Shown here: in pieces, positions 16,009-25,647 of the stretch | How positions within the stretch are numbered: position 1 is the first letter of the stretch | Layout of the letters: every line of letters begins with the position of its first letter | Source: Prauserella flavalba | GTDB taxonomy: Bacteria > Actinomycetota > Actinomycetes > Mycobacteriales > Pseudonocardiaceae | Assembly: GCF_003202235.1 (NCBI RefSeq) | Contig: NZ_MASU01000005.1 | Span: forward strand, 1,674,001 to 1,738,000 | Length of the DNA stretch: 64,000 bases | Direction of reading: 5' to 3' | Notes under the pieces: model-generated | Seen by the model: the letters and a program-made list of their open reading frames with translations, nothing else | Told to the model about the DNA's origin: nothing | The model's database searches: none | Position numbers and translations under genes: made by a program

Positions 16009-16535
16009 TTAGTGATCCGTGGAAAGGCGCTCGAAGGGGTCTGTTTCGCGCATGCGGTCGCAGTACGCCTCGGCGGCCCGGTAGAAGCGGTCCCGCACGA
16101 TCGGCATGGTCGCCTCCGCGTTCATCGCCGCGTTGTCGTACTTCACGACCTCGGCGTCCGTGATGGCGCCCCTGGCCACCAACTCCTCGGCTCGGCGCTC
16201 TGGAACTGCACGCAGACGACGGCGGCCTTGCGGTACTCGCTTGCCGTGTCGCTGTGTCCCAGTGCCGCGACCGCCGCGGCCAGGATGGTCGCGGCCAGGC
16301 TGACGCCCGCGGCGATCCACTTCCACACGCTGCCCACCTCGCCGACGTTCAGGCTGGTGAAGATCGCGCTGGAGACGAGGGCGCTCAGGCTGGCCGTGAC
16401 GACGGTCAGGATCCGGTGGGTACCGTTGATCACGGACGCACCATGGTCGTACGCGCGGGCCTTCGTGTGGTAGCTGTGGCGGCGGGTGCGCAGGACGTCA
16501 TCGTTGGTCACGTGCGCCGACAGGTCGGTTGTCAT
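16009..16535 (-). pseudogene. SLATT-domain (DUF4231-like) membrane protein, frameshifted
   Basis: Two overlapping reading frames together make one SLATT-type protein. The first (ATG 16535, MTTDLSAHVTNDD) covers the N-terminal helix and two TM helices (LTVVTASLSALVSSAIF and WIAAGVSLAATILAAAV) and reaches EYRKAAVVCVQFQS. The continuation, RAEELVARGAITDAEVV to DPFERLSTDH, is in a different frame and ends at 16009. The switch is near 16190-16205. SLATT proteins are small two-TM proteins associated with nucleotide-signal or defence effectors. Either a true disruption or a one-base assembly error is possible; the second frame keeps good coding character, favouring a recent event or error. Confidence 0.7.
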
Positions 16536-16711
16536 GACGAACCTCCAGTAGGCCGGACGCCGAGACGGACCGGCGCTGTCCACCGGTTTACCTCCGTCGC
16601 CGGCCAGCAGACCATGGCCGGAGGTCACCGTTCGCCACGGTCCTTGTACTCCCGCACGCGAAGACCTCACGATGTTCCACAGTGGACCTCCGAGTTCGGC
16701 GGTCCAGGGAC

Positions 16712-17458
16712 TCAGCCGCCGAGCGCCTGGCTGATCTTGTGCGCTGCCGCCTGCGCCTCGGGCAGGATGCGGTCCATCTCCGGCTCACTCATCCGGGCGC
16801 TCGGTCCGGACACGGACAGCGCCGCCGCGATCCGGGACGTCGCGTCGCGCACCGGGACGGCGATCGCACTGACGCCGTTGATCGTCTCGTCGAACGCGCG
16901 ATCGTGCCCCGCGCGGCGGATCTCGGCGAGCCGCTCGAGGAAGGCATCGCGATCGGCCAGTCCGATCGCCCGCCAGGGCCGCTCCCCCGCGTCCCGCAGT
17001 GCGGCGTCGGTGTCCGCGGAAGGCAGGTGCGCCAGGAGCACCCTCCCCGGCGCGCCCGTCCACAGTGGATACGGGTAGCCGAGCTCGGAGTGCGCCCGCA
17101 GTTCCGACTGGCTCTGCACCTCCTCGATGAACATGCGTTCCGCGCCGACCACCACGGACAGCCCGATCGTCTCGTCGGTGGCGTCCCGCAGCGTCCGCAT
17201 GTGGGGCAGTGCCGTGTTGCGCAGGTCCAGCCGCTCGCGGTAGGCCATGCCGAGCGTCAGCGTCCTCGGGCCGAGCCGGTACTTGCGGCTCGCCGGATCC
17301 TGCACCGTCATCTGCGACTCCTCCAGCGACTGCAACAGCCGCTGCGCGGTGCTCTTCGGCACGTCGAGCCGGGCGGCGAGCTCGCGAGCGCTGAGGTCGT
17401 CCGTGCTCTCCCTGAGCGCATCGAGAATCAACATCGCCTTGCGCAGCGCCTCGCTCAC
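16712..17458 (-). CDS. IclR-family transcriptional regulator
   Basis: A 248-aa regulator with N-terminal winged helix (SARELAARLDVPKSTAQRLLQSLE, about residues 25-48) and C-terminal IclR effector domain (about 75-245: GLSVVVGAERMFIEEVQSQSELRA, GAPGRVLLAHLP, GVSAIAVPVRDATSRIAAALSVSGPSARM). GTG 17458 is chosen because GGAAGGGG lies 5 bp upstream. It is divergent from the MHS transporter-sulfatase-glpD-glpK operon, and the 117-bp shared region contains a direct repeat fitting two helical turns. It probably controls that operon; the effector is unknown. Confidence 0.92.
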   Translation of the reverse strand: MSEALRKAMLILDALRESTDDLSARELAARLDVPKSTAQRLLQSLEESQMTVQDPASRKYRLGPRTLTLGMAYRERLDLRNTALPHMRTLRDATDETIGLSVVVGAERMFIEEVQSQSELRAHSELGYPYPLWTGAPGRVLLAHLPSADTDAALRDAGERPWRAIGLADRDAFLERLAEIRRAGHDRAFDETINGVSAIAVPVRDATSRIAAALSVSGPSARMSEPEMDRILPEAQAAAHKISQALGG

Positions 17459-17513
17459 ACCGACCCCTTCCACACCGTGGCCTTGACGACCACCACACCG
17501 ATGAGAGACAGTA

Positions 17514-17543
17514 CCACTGTCCCGCCAGATGGTCCACTGTCCC
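17514..17543. promoter_or_regulatory. Direct repeat in IclR/transporter divergent promoter
   Basis: CCACTGTCCC occurs at 17514-17523 and again at 17534-17543, exactly 20 bp apart, so both copies face the same side of the helix. The region lies between the divergent starts (17458 and 17576), just upstream of the transporter's Shine-Dalgarno. It is a candidate IclR operator. Confidence 0.45.
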
Positions 17544-17575
17544 ATTTTTGGACTCCGATGTCAGAAGGGTGTCCG

Positions 17576-18904
17576 ATGAGGTACTCCCTCTCCCCAGGCG
17601 AACCCGCCTCGATCAAGCAGGTCACCACCGCGAGCGTGATCGGCGCCGTCATCGAGTGGTACGACTTCTTCCTCTACGCCACGATGGCCGCGCTGGTCTT
17701 CAACTCCGAGTTCTTCCCCAGCTTCGACGCGCTCACCGGCACACTGGTGGCCTTCGGCACGTTCGCCGCGGGATTCGTCACCCGGCCCATCGGCGGGGTG
17801 ATCTTCGGCCACTACGGCGACCGGCTGGGCCGCAAGAAGATGCTCGTGATCACCATGATGATCATGGGCGGGTCGACCTTCGCGATGGGCCTGCTGCCCA
17901 CCTACGAGACCATCGGGATCTGGGCGCCGATCCTCCTGCTCGTGCTGCGCATGCTGCAGGGCATCGGCCTCGGCGGCGAATGGGGCGGCGCCGCGATCCT
18001 CACGTTCGAGCACGCGCCGAAGCACCGCCGGGGCCTGTTCAGCAGCTGGCCGCAGACCGGTGTCCCCATTGGACTTTTGCTGTCGACGCTCGCGGTCAAC
18101 GGCGCGGGCGCGTTCGGCGACGACGCGCTCGTGTCGTGGGCCTGGCGGCTGCCCTTCCTGTTCAGCATCGTGCTCGTCGCCGTCGGGTTCTTCGTTCGTC
18201 TCAAGGTGTCCGAGCCGCCGGCGTTCGAGCGGGTGGTGGAGTCTGGCGAGCGGGCCAAGGTTCCGTTCGTCGAGGTGTTCCGCACCTACCCCAAGCTGAC
18301 GGTTCTCGCGATGGGCACCCGGTTCTGCGAGAGCCTCGTCTTCAACATCTACAACGCGTTCATCCTGACCTACACCACGATCGTGCTGGGCCTGCCCAAG
18401 AGCGTCGCGCTCAACGGCCTGCTCATCGCCGCCGTCGTCGGCTTTCTCGTCATCCCGCTCACCGGCGGGCTCTCCGACCGCATCGGCCGCAGGCCCGTGC
18501 TCGCCATCGGCGCGCTGATCTCGGGAGTGTCCGCGTTCCCCGTGTTCGCCATGATCGACACCGGGAACACGCCACTCATCTGGGCCGGGATCATCATCGG
18601 CTGGGCGTTCGGCGCGTGCACCATGTTCGGCCCCGAGGCCGCGTTCTTCGCCGAGCTGTACCCGGCCAGGGTCCGCTACACCGGCATGTCGATCGTCTAC
18701 CAGCTCGGCGTGCTGCCCTCCGGCGCGATCGGCCCCGCCGTGGCGACCGCACTGGTGGATCGTTCGGGCGGTGACTCCTGGCCCGTGGCGACCTACCTCG
18801 TGCTGTTCGCCGTGCTCGCACTCGTCGCGCTCGCGTTCACCCCGGAGACCTCCCGGCTCAACCGTGACGACGCACCGCTCACCGACACCGCCGTCGGCAA
18901 GTGA
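17576..18904 (+). CDS. MFS transporter, metabolite:H+ symporter (MHS) family
   Basis: A 442-aa, 12-TM protein of the ProP/ShiA/KgtP-type MHS family. Markers are VIGAVIEWYDFFLYATMAALVF at the N-terminus, the loop 2-3 motif HYGDRLGRKK, RMLQGIGLGGEWGGA in TM4, and GLSDRIGRRPV in the second half. These symporters import small organic acids, betaines or similar zwitterions. ATG 17576 is set by AGAAGG 8 bp upstream. It is the first gene of an operon continuing into a sulfatase, glpD and glpK, so its substrate may be a sulfate ester of glycerol or a related anion (inference). Confidence 0.92.
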   Translation: MRYSLSPGEPASIKQVTTASVIGAVIEWYDFFLYATMAALVFNSEFFPSFDALTGTLVAFGTFAAGFVTRPIGGVIFGHYGDRLGRKKMLVITMMIMGGSTFAMGLLPTYETIGIWAPILLLVLRMLQGIGLGGEWGGAAILTFEHAPKHRRGLFSSWPQTGVPIGLLLSTLAVNGAGAFGDDALVSWAWRLPFLFSIVLVAVGFFVRLKVSEPPAFERVVESGERAKVPFVEVFRTYPKLTVLAMGTRFCESLVFNIYNAFILTYTTIVLGLPKSVALNGLLIAAVVGFLVIPLTGGLSDRIGRRPVLAIGALISGVSAFPVFAMIDTGNTPLIWAGIIIGWAFGACTMFGPEAAFFAELYPARVRYTGMSIVYQLGVLPSGAIGPAVATALVDRSGGDSWPVATYLVLFAVLALVALAFTPETSRLNRDDAPLTDTAVGK

Positions 18905-18941
18905 ACAACCCTGCCCATCCTGGAAAAGCTGGAGAAACACT

Positions 18942-20546
18942 GTGCCCCGTAAGCCTGACATCGTCCTCGTGCTCGCCGACGACATGGGCTTCTCCGACAT
19001 CGGCTGCTACGGCGGCGAGGTGCGGACCCCCAACCTCGACCGCCTCGCCGCGTCCGGCGCGCGGCTGACGCAGTTCTACAACACCGCGCGCTGCAGCCCC
19101 TCCCGCGCGTCGCTGCTGACGGGCCTGCACCCGCACCAGACCGGCATCGGCATCCTCAACTACGACGACTCACCCGACGGCTACTCGGGCACGCTCAACG
19201 ACTCCTGCGTGACCCTCGCTGAGGTGCTGCGGCCCGCCGGCTACGGCACGTACCTGTCCGGCAAATGGCACATGTCGAACGACCTGCGCAACCCCAGCGA
19301 CGCGTGGCCGACCCGCAGGGGCTTCGACCACTTCTACGGCACGCTCGCCGGGGCGGGCAGCTACTTCCAGCCCGCCACCCTCACGCGCGGCGAGGAGAAC
19401 ATCGAGCACGAGGCGCTCGAGGACGGCTTCTACTACACCGACGCGATCTCCGACAACGCGGTGTCGTTCGTGCGGAGGCACCACGACGAACGCGCGGACG
19501 ACCCGATGTTCCTCTACGTCGCCTACACCGCCCCGCACTGGCCGCTGCACGCGCTGGAGGAGGACGTCGCGAAGTACGCGGGCCGCTTCTCCGCCGGCTG
19601 GGACGAGCTCCGCCGGGAGCGGCTGCGGCGGCTCGTCGAGATGGGCATCATCGACGAGAACTGGGACCTGACCGACCGCGACCCGGACGTCCCCGCGTGG
19701 GAGGACGCCGGCAACAAGGAGTGGGAGGCGTTGCGGATGGCGGTCTACGCGGCGCAGATCGACCGCATGGACCAGGGCATCGGCCGGATCCTGGACGAGC
19801 TGGAGGCCACCGGCAGGCTGGCGGACACGCTGTTCGTCTTCCTCTCCGACAACGGAGGCTGCGCGGAGGAGATGCCACCCGACACCGCGAAGGACTTCGT
19901 CACGGCGTTCGTCGACTTCGCACCGACCACACGGGACGGTCGCGAGGTCGTTCCCGGCAACGTGCCGGACCTCGCGCCCGGCCCGGAGAGCACGTATGCC
20001 ACGTACGGAACCGCGTGGGCGAACCTGTCGAACACGCCGTTCCGGGAGTACAAGCACTGGATCCACGAGGGCGGGATCTCGACGCCGTTCATCGTGCACT
20101 GGCCGCAGGGCCTCGGCACCACTCCGGCGGTGCGGACCACCCCACACCAGCTGACCGACGTCATGGCCACCGTGCTCGACGTGTCCGGCGCGGACTATCC
20201 CGAGCGGTTCGAGGGCCGGGCCGTCCTGCCGCTGGAGGGCCACAGCATGCTGCCCACGTTGCGCGGCGAACCGGGCGACCCCGCGCGGACGCTGTTCTGG
20301 GAGCACGAGGGCAACGCCGGTGCACGCCGCGGCGACTGGAAGCTCGTCCGCAAGTACGGCCTGGACTGGGAGCTCTACGACATGGGGCGCGACCGCACCG
20401 AGCTGCACGACCTCGCCGCCGAGCACCCCGACATCGTCGCCGAGCTCGCCGGGGCCTACGAGGCGTGGGCGACGCGGTGCGGGGTCCTGCCCCGCGAGCA
20501 GGTGCTCAAGCTGTACGCCGAGCGCGGCCACGGGCTGCCGACGTGA
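18942..20546 (+). CDS. Type I arylsulfatase-family enzyme (cytoplasmic, Cys-type FGly)
   Basis: A 534-aa sulfatase of the alkaline phosphatase superfamily. The formylglycine motif is C51-S-P-S-R (ARCSPSRASLLTG), and the upstream metal-binding segment is VLADDMGFSDIG. Further markers are GKWHM (about residue 107), APHWPLHA, LSDNGG (about 305) and EGGISTPFIVHWP. No signal peptide is present, so it acts in the cytoplasm and needs a formylglycine-generating enzyme encoded elsewhere. GTG 18942 has GGAG 8 bp upstream, and the glpD GTG overlaps its TGA. The natural substrate is unknown; coupling to glycerol enzymes suggests a sulfated glycerol or similar ester rather than an aryl sulfate. Confidence 0.9.
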   Translation: MPRKPDIVLVLADDMGFSDIGCYGGEVRTPNLDRLAASGARLTQFYNTARCSPSRASLLTGLHPHQTGIGILNYDDSPDGYSGTLNDSCVTLAEVLRPAGYGTYLSGKWHMSNDLRNPSDAWPTRRGFDHFYGTLAGAGSYFQPATLTRGEENIEHEALEDGFYYTDAISDNAVSFVRRHHDERADDPMFLYVAYTAPHWPLHALEEDVAKYAGRFSAGWDELRRERLRRLVEMGIIDENWDLTDRDPDVPAWEDAGNKEWEALRMAVYAAQIDRMDQGIGRILDELEATGRLADTLFVFLSDNGGCAEEMPPDTAKDFVTAFVDFAPTTRDGREVVPGNVPDLAPGPESTYATYGTAWANLSNTPFREYKHWIHEGGISTPFIVHWPQGLGTTPAVRTTPHQLTDVMATVLDVSGADYPERFEGRAVLPLEGHSMLPTLRGEPGDPARTLFWEHEGNAGARRGDWKLVRKYGLDWELYDMGRDRTELHDLAAEHPDIVAELAGAYEAWATRCGVLPREQVLKLYAERGHGLPT

Positions 20547-22243
20547 GCGGACCGGTCTTGAACCCCGCGACGCAGGAGCGGGCCTGGGAGGAGCTGTCCT
20601 CGGCGTCGTTCGACGTGCTCGTCGTCGGCGGCGGGGTCACCGGCGCCGGTGCGGCGCTGGACGCGGCGACCCGCGGCCTGCGCACCGCGGTGGTGGAGCA
20701 ACGGGACTGGGCGGCGGGCACGTCGTCGCGGTCGAGCAAGCTGTTCCACGGCGGCCTGCGGTACCTGGAGCAGCTGAACTTCTCGCTGGTGCGGGAGGCG
20801 CTGCGGGAACGCGAGCTGATGCTCACCAGGCTCGCGCCGCACCTCGTGCGCCCGGTGTCGTTCCTGTACCCGCTGCGTCATCGCGGCTGGGAACGGCCCT
20901 ACGTCGGCGCCGGGATGCTGCTCTACGACAACCTCGGCGGTGCGCGCTCCGTGCCCGGCCACCGGCACTACACGCGGCGCGGCGCGCTCGGGCTCGCGCC
21001 GGGCCTCGACCCTGCCGCGCTCACCGGGGCGCTGCGGTACTACGACGCCGAGGTGGACGACGCGAGGCACACCCTCGGCCTCGTGCGGACGGCCGCCCGG
21101 CACGGCGCCGTGGCCCGCTCGTCCACCGAGGTCGTGGGCCTCACGCGCGACGGCGACCGCGTCACGGGCGCGCGGCTGCGGGACGTCGAGACCGGCCGCA
21201 CCACGTCCGTGCGTGCGCGCGTGGTGCTGAACTGCACGGGCGTGTGGTCGGACCGGCTGCACGACCTGGCGGGCGGGGACAGCCCCTTCACCGTCCGGGC
21301 CTCCAAGGGTGTGCACATCACCGTGCCGAGGGAACGGTTCCGCAGCGAGACGGGACTCATCCTGCGCGCGGGGAAGTCGGTGCTGTTCTTCATCCCGTGG
21401 GGCACCCGCTGGATCATCGGCACCACCGACACCGGCTGGGACCTCGACGTGGCGCACCCCGCGGCCACGAGCGCCGACCTCGGCCACATCCTGCGGCACG
21501 CCAACTCGGTGCTGGCCGAGCCGTTGACCACCCGCGACATCCTGGGCGTGTACGCGGGGCTGCGGCCGCTGCTGGCGAAGGGCACCGGTGCCGGCGGCAC
21601 GACGGCGCTGTCGCGGGAGCACGCGGTGGCGAGGCCGAGGCCGGGGCTCGTGTCGGTGGCGGGCGGCAAGTACACCACCTACCGCGTCATGGCCGCCGAC
21701 GCGGTCGACGCCGCCGCGCCGGACCTGCCCGGGCTCGTCCCCTCGGTCACGGCCGAGGTGCCGCTGCTCGGCGCCGACGGCTACCGGGCACTGTGCAACC
21801 GCGTGGGCGCGCTGGCCGCCGGGCACGGCGTCACGGAGCGCCGGATGCGGTCGCTGCTGGACCGGTACGGTTCGCTGACCGGCGAGGTGCTCGCCCCGGC
21901 CCGGGACGAGACCTCGCTCCTGGAGCCGGTCGACGGCGCCGAGGAGCACCTGCGCGCCGAGATCCGGTACGCGGTGACCCACGAGGGCGCCCTGCACCTC
22001 GACGACGTGCTCACCCGCCGCACCCGGATCTCCTTCGAACGCGCCGACCGAGGTACCGACGCGGCCGAGGCCGTTGCCGGGATCATGGGTGAGGTGCTCG
22101 GCTGGGACGCCCGCACCAGGGCGTCCGAAGTGGACAACTACCTCGGCAGGGTGGAGGCCGAGCGGGCCGCGCAGCGGTTGCCGGACGACGCGTCGGCCGC
22201 CGCCGCGCGGTCGCGGGTGCCGGACTCGCGGACAGTGAGCTGA
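20543..22243 (+). CDS. glpD: Glycerol-3-phosphate dehydrogenase, FAD-dependent
   Basis: A 566-aa FAD-dependent GlpD that oxidises sn-glycerol 3-phosphate to DHAP at the membrane and feeds electrons to quinone. It shows VVGGGVTGAGAALDAATRG (FAD motif, about 27-45), SSRSSKLFHGGLRYLEQ, ASKGVHITVP, GTTDTGWDLD, GLRPLL and GGKYTTYRVMA, plus the C-terminal helical DAO_C domain. GTG 20543 overlaps the sulfatase stop by 4 bp, so the two are translationally coupled. It is not an NAD-dependent GpsA type. Confidence 0.94.
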   Translation: MSGPVLNPATQERAWEELSSASFDVLVVGGGVTGAGAALDAATRGLRTAVVEQRDWAAGTSSRSSKLFHGGLRYLEQLNFSLVREALRERELMLTRLAPHLVRPVSFLYPLRHRGWERPYVGAGMLLYDNLGGARSVPGHRHYTRRGALGLAPGLDPAALTGALRYYDAEVDDARHTLGLVRTAARHGAVARSSTEVVGLTRDGDRVTGARLRDVETGRTTSVRARVVLNCTGVWSDRLHDLAGGDSPFTVRASKGVHITVPRERFRSETGLILRAGKSVLFFIPWGTRWIIGTTDTGWDLDVAHPAATSADLGHILRHANSVLAEPLTTRDILGVYAGLRPLLAKGTGAGGTTALSREHAVARPRPGLVSVAGGKYTTYRVMAADAVDAAAPDLPGLVPSVTAEVPLLGADGYRALCNRVGALAAGHGVTERRMRSLLDRYGSLTGEVLAPARDETSLLEPVDGAEEHLRAEIRYAVTHEGALHLDDVLTRRTRISFERADRGTDAAEAVAGIMGEVLGWDARTRASEVDNYLGRVEAERAAQRLPDDASAAAARSRVPDSRTVS

Positions 22244-22261
22244 GAAGGGCGGGACACGACG

Positions 22262-23770
22262 ATGACCTTTGTGGCGGCCATCGACCAGGGCACCACCAGC
22301 ACGCGCTGCATCCTGTTCGACGACTCGGGCACTCCGGTGGCCAGTGCGCAGCGGGAACACGCGCAGTTGCTGCCGCGGCCGGGGTGGGTCGAGCACGATC
22401 CGCGGGAGATCTGGGCGAACACCCGGGAGGTCGTCGGCGAGGCGCTGGCGCGCGCCGGCGTCTCGTCCACGGACATCGCGGCCGTGGGCATCACCAACCA
22501 GCGCGAGACCACCGTCGTGTGGGACCGTCGCACCGGCGAGCCGGTGTACAACGCGATCGTCTGGCAGGACACCCGCACTGACCGGCTCGTGCGGGAGCTG
22601 GGCGGGCGCGGCGGTGGGGCCGACCGCTACCGCGACGTCACCGGGCTGCCGCTGGCGACCTACTTCTCCGGGCCGAAGGCCGCGTGGATCCTGGACAACG
22701 TCGACGGTGCGAGGGCTCGGGCCGAGCGCGGAGACCTGCTGCTGGGCACCATCGACTCGTGGTTGCTGTGGAACCTGACCGGCGGGCCCGAGGGCGGGGT
22801 GCACCTGACCGACGTCACCAACGCCTCCCGCACGATGCTCATGGACCTGCACAGCCTCTCGTGGGATCCCGCGATCGCCGGGGACCTGGGCATTCCCCTG
22901 GCCATGCTGCCGGAGATCCGCTCCAGTTCCGAGGTCTACGGCACGGTGCGGACCCTCGGAGAACTGTCCGGGGTGCCGATCACCGCCGCGCTCGGTGACC
23001 AGCAGGCCGCCACGTTCGGCCAGGTGTGCTTCGAGCCCGGCATGGCCAAGAACACCTACGGCACGGGCAACTTCGTGCTGCTCAACACCGGGGAGAAGGC
23101 GGCGGGCTCGGCGAACGGCCTGCTCACCACCGTGGCCTACCAGCTCGGCGGGCAGCGGCCCGCCTACGCGCTGGAGGGCTCCATCGCGGTCACCGGGTCA
23201 CTGGTGCAGTGGCTGCGCGACAATCTCGGCCTGATCGAAACGGCGCCCGAGATCGAGACGCTCGCCCGCACGGTCGAGGACAACGGCGGCGCGTACTTCG
23301 TGCCCGCCTTCTCCGGGCTGTTCGCGCCGCACTGGCGGTCCGACGCCCGTGGCGCGCTCGTCGGGCTCACGCGCTACGTCGGCAAGGGCCATCTCGCCAG
23401 GGCGGTGCTGGAGGCGACGGCGTTCCAGGTGCGTGAGGTGGTGGACGCGATGAACGCCGACGCCGGGCTCGCCCTGACCGAACTGCGCGCCGACGGCGGC
23501 ATGGTGGGCAACGAACTGCTGATGCAGTTCCAGGCCGACCTGCTCGACGTGCCGGTGCTGCGCCCGCGGGTCACCGAGACCACGGCACTCGGCGCGGCCT
23601 ACGCCGCGGGGCTCGCCGTCGGGTTCTGGGCAGGCCAGGACGAGCTGGCCGCGCTCTGGGCCGAGGACAAGCGCTGGCTGCCCGGGATGGCACCCGACGT
23701 GCGCGAGCGCGAGCTGCGGCAGTGGAGCAAGGCCGTGCGGCGGACCCTGGAGTGGGTGGATGGCGAGTGA
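22262..23770 (+). CDS. glpK: Glycerol kinase
   Basis: A 502-aa FGGY kinase with the classic glycerol kinase N-terminus ([15 protein letters not shown]), [47 protein letters not shown] and [15 protein letters not shown]. It phosphorylates glycerol to glycerol 3-phosphate, the substrate of the preceding glpD. The ATG lies 18 bp after the glpD stop. It is the last gene of the transporter-sulfatase-glpD-glpK operon and converges on the MBL hydrolase gene. Family members sharing erythritol or other polyol specificity normally lose the NQRE/GDQQ pattern seen here, so glycerol is well supported. Confidence 0.94.
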   Translation: MTFVAAIDQGTTSTRCILFDDSGTPVASAQREHAQLLPRPGWVEHDPREIWANTREVVGEALARAGVSSTDIAAVGITNQRETTVVWDRRTGEPVYNAIVWQDTRTDRLVRELGGRGGGADRYRDVTGLPLATYFSGPKAAWILDNVDGARARAERGDLLLGTIDSWLLWNLTGGPEGGVHLTDVTNASRTMLMDLHSLSWDPAIAGDLGIPLAMLPEIRSSSEVYGTVRTLGELSGVPITAALGDQQAATFGQVCFEPGMAKNTYGTGNFVLLNTGEKAAGSANGLLTTVAYQLGGQRPAYALEGSIAVTGSLVQWLRDNLGLIETAPEIETLARTVEDNGGAYFVPAFSGLFAPHWRSDARGALVGLTRYVGKGHLARAVLEATAFQVREVVDAMNADAGLALTELRADGGMVGNELLMQFQADLLDVPVLRPRVTETTALGAAYAAGLAVGFWAGQDELAALWAEDKRWLPGMAPDVRERELRQWSKAVRRTLEWVDGE

Positions 23771-23784
23771 CACGCCGGGCAGGG

Positions 23785-24411
23785 TCAGTGTCCTCGGGCG
23801 ATCCACTCCTCCAGGTGCGGTGCTTCGGCGCCGATGGTGGTGTGGTCGCCGTGGCCGGTGTGCACGCGCGTGTCCTCGGGCAGCGCGAACAGGCGGTCCC
23901 GGATCGAGCCGATGATCGTCGGGAAGTCGGAGAACGAGCGCCCGGTGGCACCGGGCCCGCCCGAGAACAGCGTGTCGCCGGAGAAGAGGGCCCCGGCCTC
24001 GGGCAGGTGCAGGCAGATCGACCCGGGTGAGTGCCCCGGCGTGTGGATCACCTCCAGTTCCGTTCCCGCCACCGCGATCCGCTCGCCGTCGCCCGTCCGC
24101 CAGAACGTCTCGCCGGGGTGGGTCAGCTCCCACAGTTCCCGGTCGCCGGGGTGCAGCAGCACCGGCGCGTAGAGCTCCTTGCCCAGCTGCGGGGCGAAGG
24201 TGACGTGGTCGTTGTGCCCGTGCGTGCAGACCACGGCCACGACGTTGCGCCCCGCCACGGCCTCGGTGATCGCCGTGTCGTCATGGGCGGCGTCCACGAT
24301 CACGACCTCGCGGTCGTCGCCGATCAGCCAGACGTTGTTGTCCACCTCCCATGTGCCGCCGTCCAATGCGAAGACGCCGGAGGTGACGACCCGCTCGATC
24401 CGCAGGCTCAC
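23785..24411 (-). CDS. MBL-fold metallohydrolase linked to mycothiol-dependent formaldehyde oxidation
   Basis: A 208-aa metallo-beta-lactamase-fold hydrolase. The metal site is THGHNDH (about residues 64-70), with further ligands in [15 protein letters not shown] and [11 protein letters not shown]. It resembles the glyoxalase II-like protein encoded next to S-(hydroxymethyl)mycothiol dehydrogenase in mycobacteria. Its GTG overlaps the dehydrogenase stop, so the two are co-expressed. A plausible reaction is hydrolysis of S-formylmycothiol to formate and mycothiol, by analogy with glutathione systems; this is inference. Confidence 0.88.
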   Translation of the reverse strand: MSLRIERVVTSGVFALDGGTWEVDNNVWLIGDDREVVIVDAAHDDTAITEAVAGRNVVAVVCTHGHNDHVTFAPQLGKELYAPVLLHPGDRELWELTHPGETFWRTGDGERIAVAGTELEVIHTPGHSPGSICLHLPEAGALFSGDTLFSGGPGATGRSFSDFPTIIGSIRDRLFALPEDTRVHTGHGDHTTIGAEAPHLEEWIARGH

Positions 24412-25493
24412 AGGATCACCACCGAGCGCAGCACCTCGCCGGCGTGCATCGTGTGGAAGGCCTTCTCCACGTCCTCGAGCGCGATCCGCTCGGTGACGAA
24501 CCTCTCCAGCGGCAGCCTGCCCTGCAGGTACAGGTCCACCAGCATCGGGAAGTCCCGCTCCGGCAGGCAGTCGCCGTACCAGGAGGACTTGAGTGCGCCG
24601 CCGCGGGAGAAGAAGTCGAGCAGCGGCATCTCCAGGCGCATGTCCGGCGTGGGCACCCCGACGAGCACGACCGTGCCCGCCAGATCGCGGGCGTAGAACG
24701 CCTGCTTCCACGTCTCCGGGCGGCCGACGGCGTCGATCACGACGTCGGCGCCGAATCCGCCGGTCAGGCCCTGGATCGCCTCGACGGCGTCGGCCTCGGT
24801 CGCGTCGACGGTGTGCGTCGCGCCCAGCTCGACCGCCCAGCCGAGCTTCCTCGCGTCGCGGTCCACGGCGATGATCGTGGACGCACCCGCCAGCCGGGCA
24901 CCGACGATCGCCGCGTCGCCCACGCCGCCGCAGCCGATCACGGCGACGGAGTCACCCCGGCCCACCGCGCCGGTGTTCACCGCCGCACCGAGCCCGGCCA
25001 TCACGCCACAGCCGAGCAGCCCGGCGACCGCGGGATCGGCGGCCGGGTCGACCTTCGTGCACTGCCCGGCGTGCACGAGCGTCTTGTCCGCGAACGCGCC
25101 GATGCCCAGCGCGGGGGTCAGCTCGGTGCCGTCCGTGAGCGTCATCTTCTGGTTCGCGTTGAACGTGTCGAAGCAGTACTGCGGCCGCCCCCGTTTGCAG
25201 GCCCGGCACTGCCCGCACACGGCCCGCCAGTTCAGGACCACGAAGTCGCCGGGCCGGACCGAGTCCACGCCCTCGCCGACGCTCTCGACGGTGCCCGCGG
25301 CCTCGTGCCCGAGCAGGAACGGGAACTCGTCGTTGATCCCGCCCTCCCGGTAGGTCAGGTCGGTGTGGCAGACGCCGCACGCGGCGATCGCGACCACGAC
25401 CTCACCGGGCCCCGGGTCGGGCACCACGATGTCCGTCAGCTCCACCGGAGCCTGCTTCGACCGGGCGATCACACCGCGCACCTGCTGTGGCAT
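24408..25493 (-). CDS. S-(hydroxymethyl)mycothiol dehydrogenase
   Basis: A 361-aa zinc alcohol dehydrogenase, the length typical of this enzyme. Catalytic zinc ligands appear in ACGVCHTD and GHEAAG. The structural zinc cluster is [15 protein letters not shown], and the Rossmann motif is [12 protein letters not shown] (about residue 193). It oxidises the formaldehyde-mycothiol adduct with NAD+, detoxifying formaldehyde. ATG 25493 is chosen because AAGGAAG lies 9 bp upstream, and the family N-terminus ([13 protein letters not shown]) begins there. It is transcribed divergently from the GHKL-LuxR gene, with 154 bp between them. Confidence 0.93.
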   Translation of the reverse strand: MPQQVRGVIARSKQAPVELTDIVVPDPGPGEVVVAIAACGVCHTDLTYREGGINDEFPFLLGHEAAGTVESVGEGVDSVRPGDFVVLNWRAVCGQCRACKRGRPQYCFDTFNANQKMTLTDGTELTPALGIGAFADKTLVHAGQCTKVDPAADPAVAGLLGCGVMAGLGAAVNTGAVGRGDSVAVIGCGGVGDAAIVGARLAGASTIIAVDRDARKLGWAVELGATHTVDATEADAVEAIQGLTGGFGADVVIDAVGRPETWKQAFYARDLAGTVVLVGVPTPDMRLEMPLLDFFSRGGALKSSWYGDCLPERDFPMLVDLYLQGRLPLERFVTERIALEDVEKAFHTMHAGEVLRSVVIL

Positions 25494-25647
25494 CTCGACT
25501 GCTTCCTTCACCGCTCGACGAAAAGGCATGCGCGACAGCGCATATCCTGGGCGACACTAGCCCCGGCCTGCCGCGCCCGCGACCTGATCGTCAGGCCAGG
25601 AAAACCTCGACTTCCGGCCAGGTTGCCGTGCGGCTACGCTGACCCGG

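Noticed and set aside
16676-16686. Short dyad TCCACaGTGGA downstream of the IclR gene
   Set aside because: Eleven bases of this type occur by chance in GC-rich DNA, and no promoter elements are nearby.
16682-17575. Upstream in-frame extension of the MHS transporter
   Set aside because: It reads antisense through the IclR gene; a ribosome binding site and family N-terminus mark ATG 17576.
20456-22852. Very long open frame (798 codons) on the minus strand opposite glpD and glpK
   Set aside because: Composition is typical of a GC-rich antisense shadow; the plus strand carries unmistakable GlpD and GlpK motifs.
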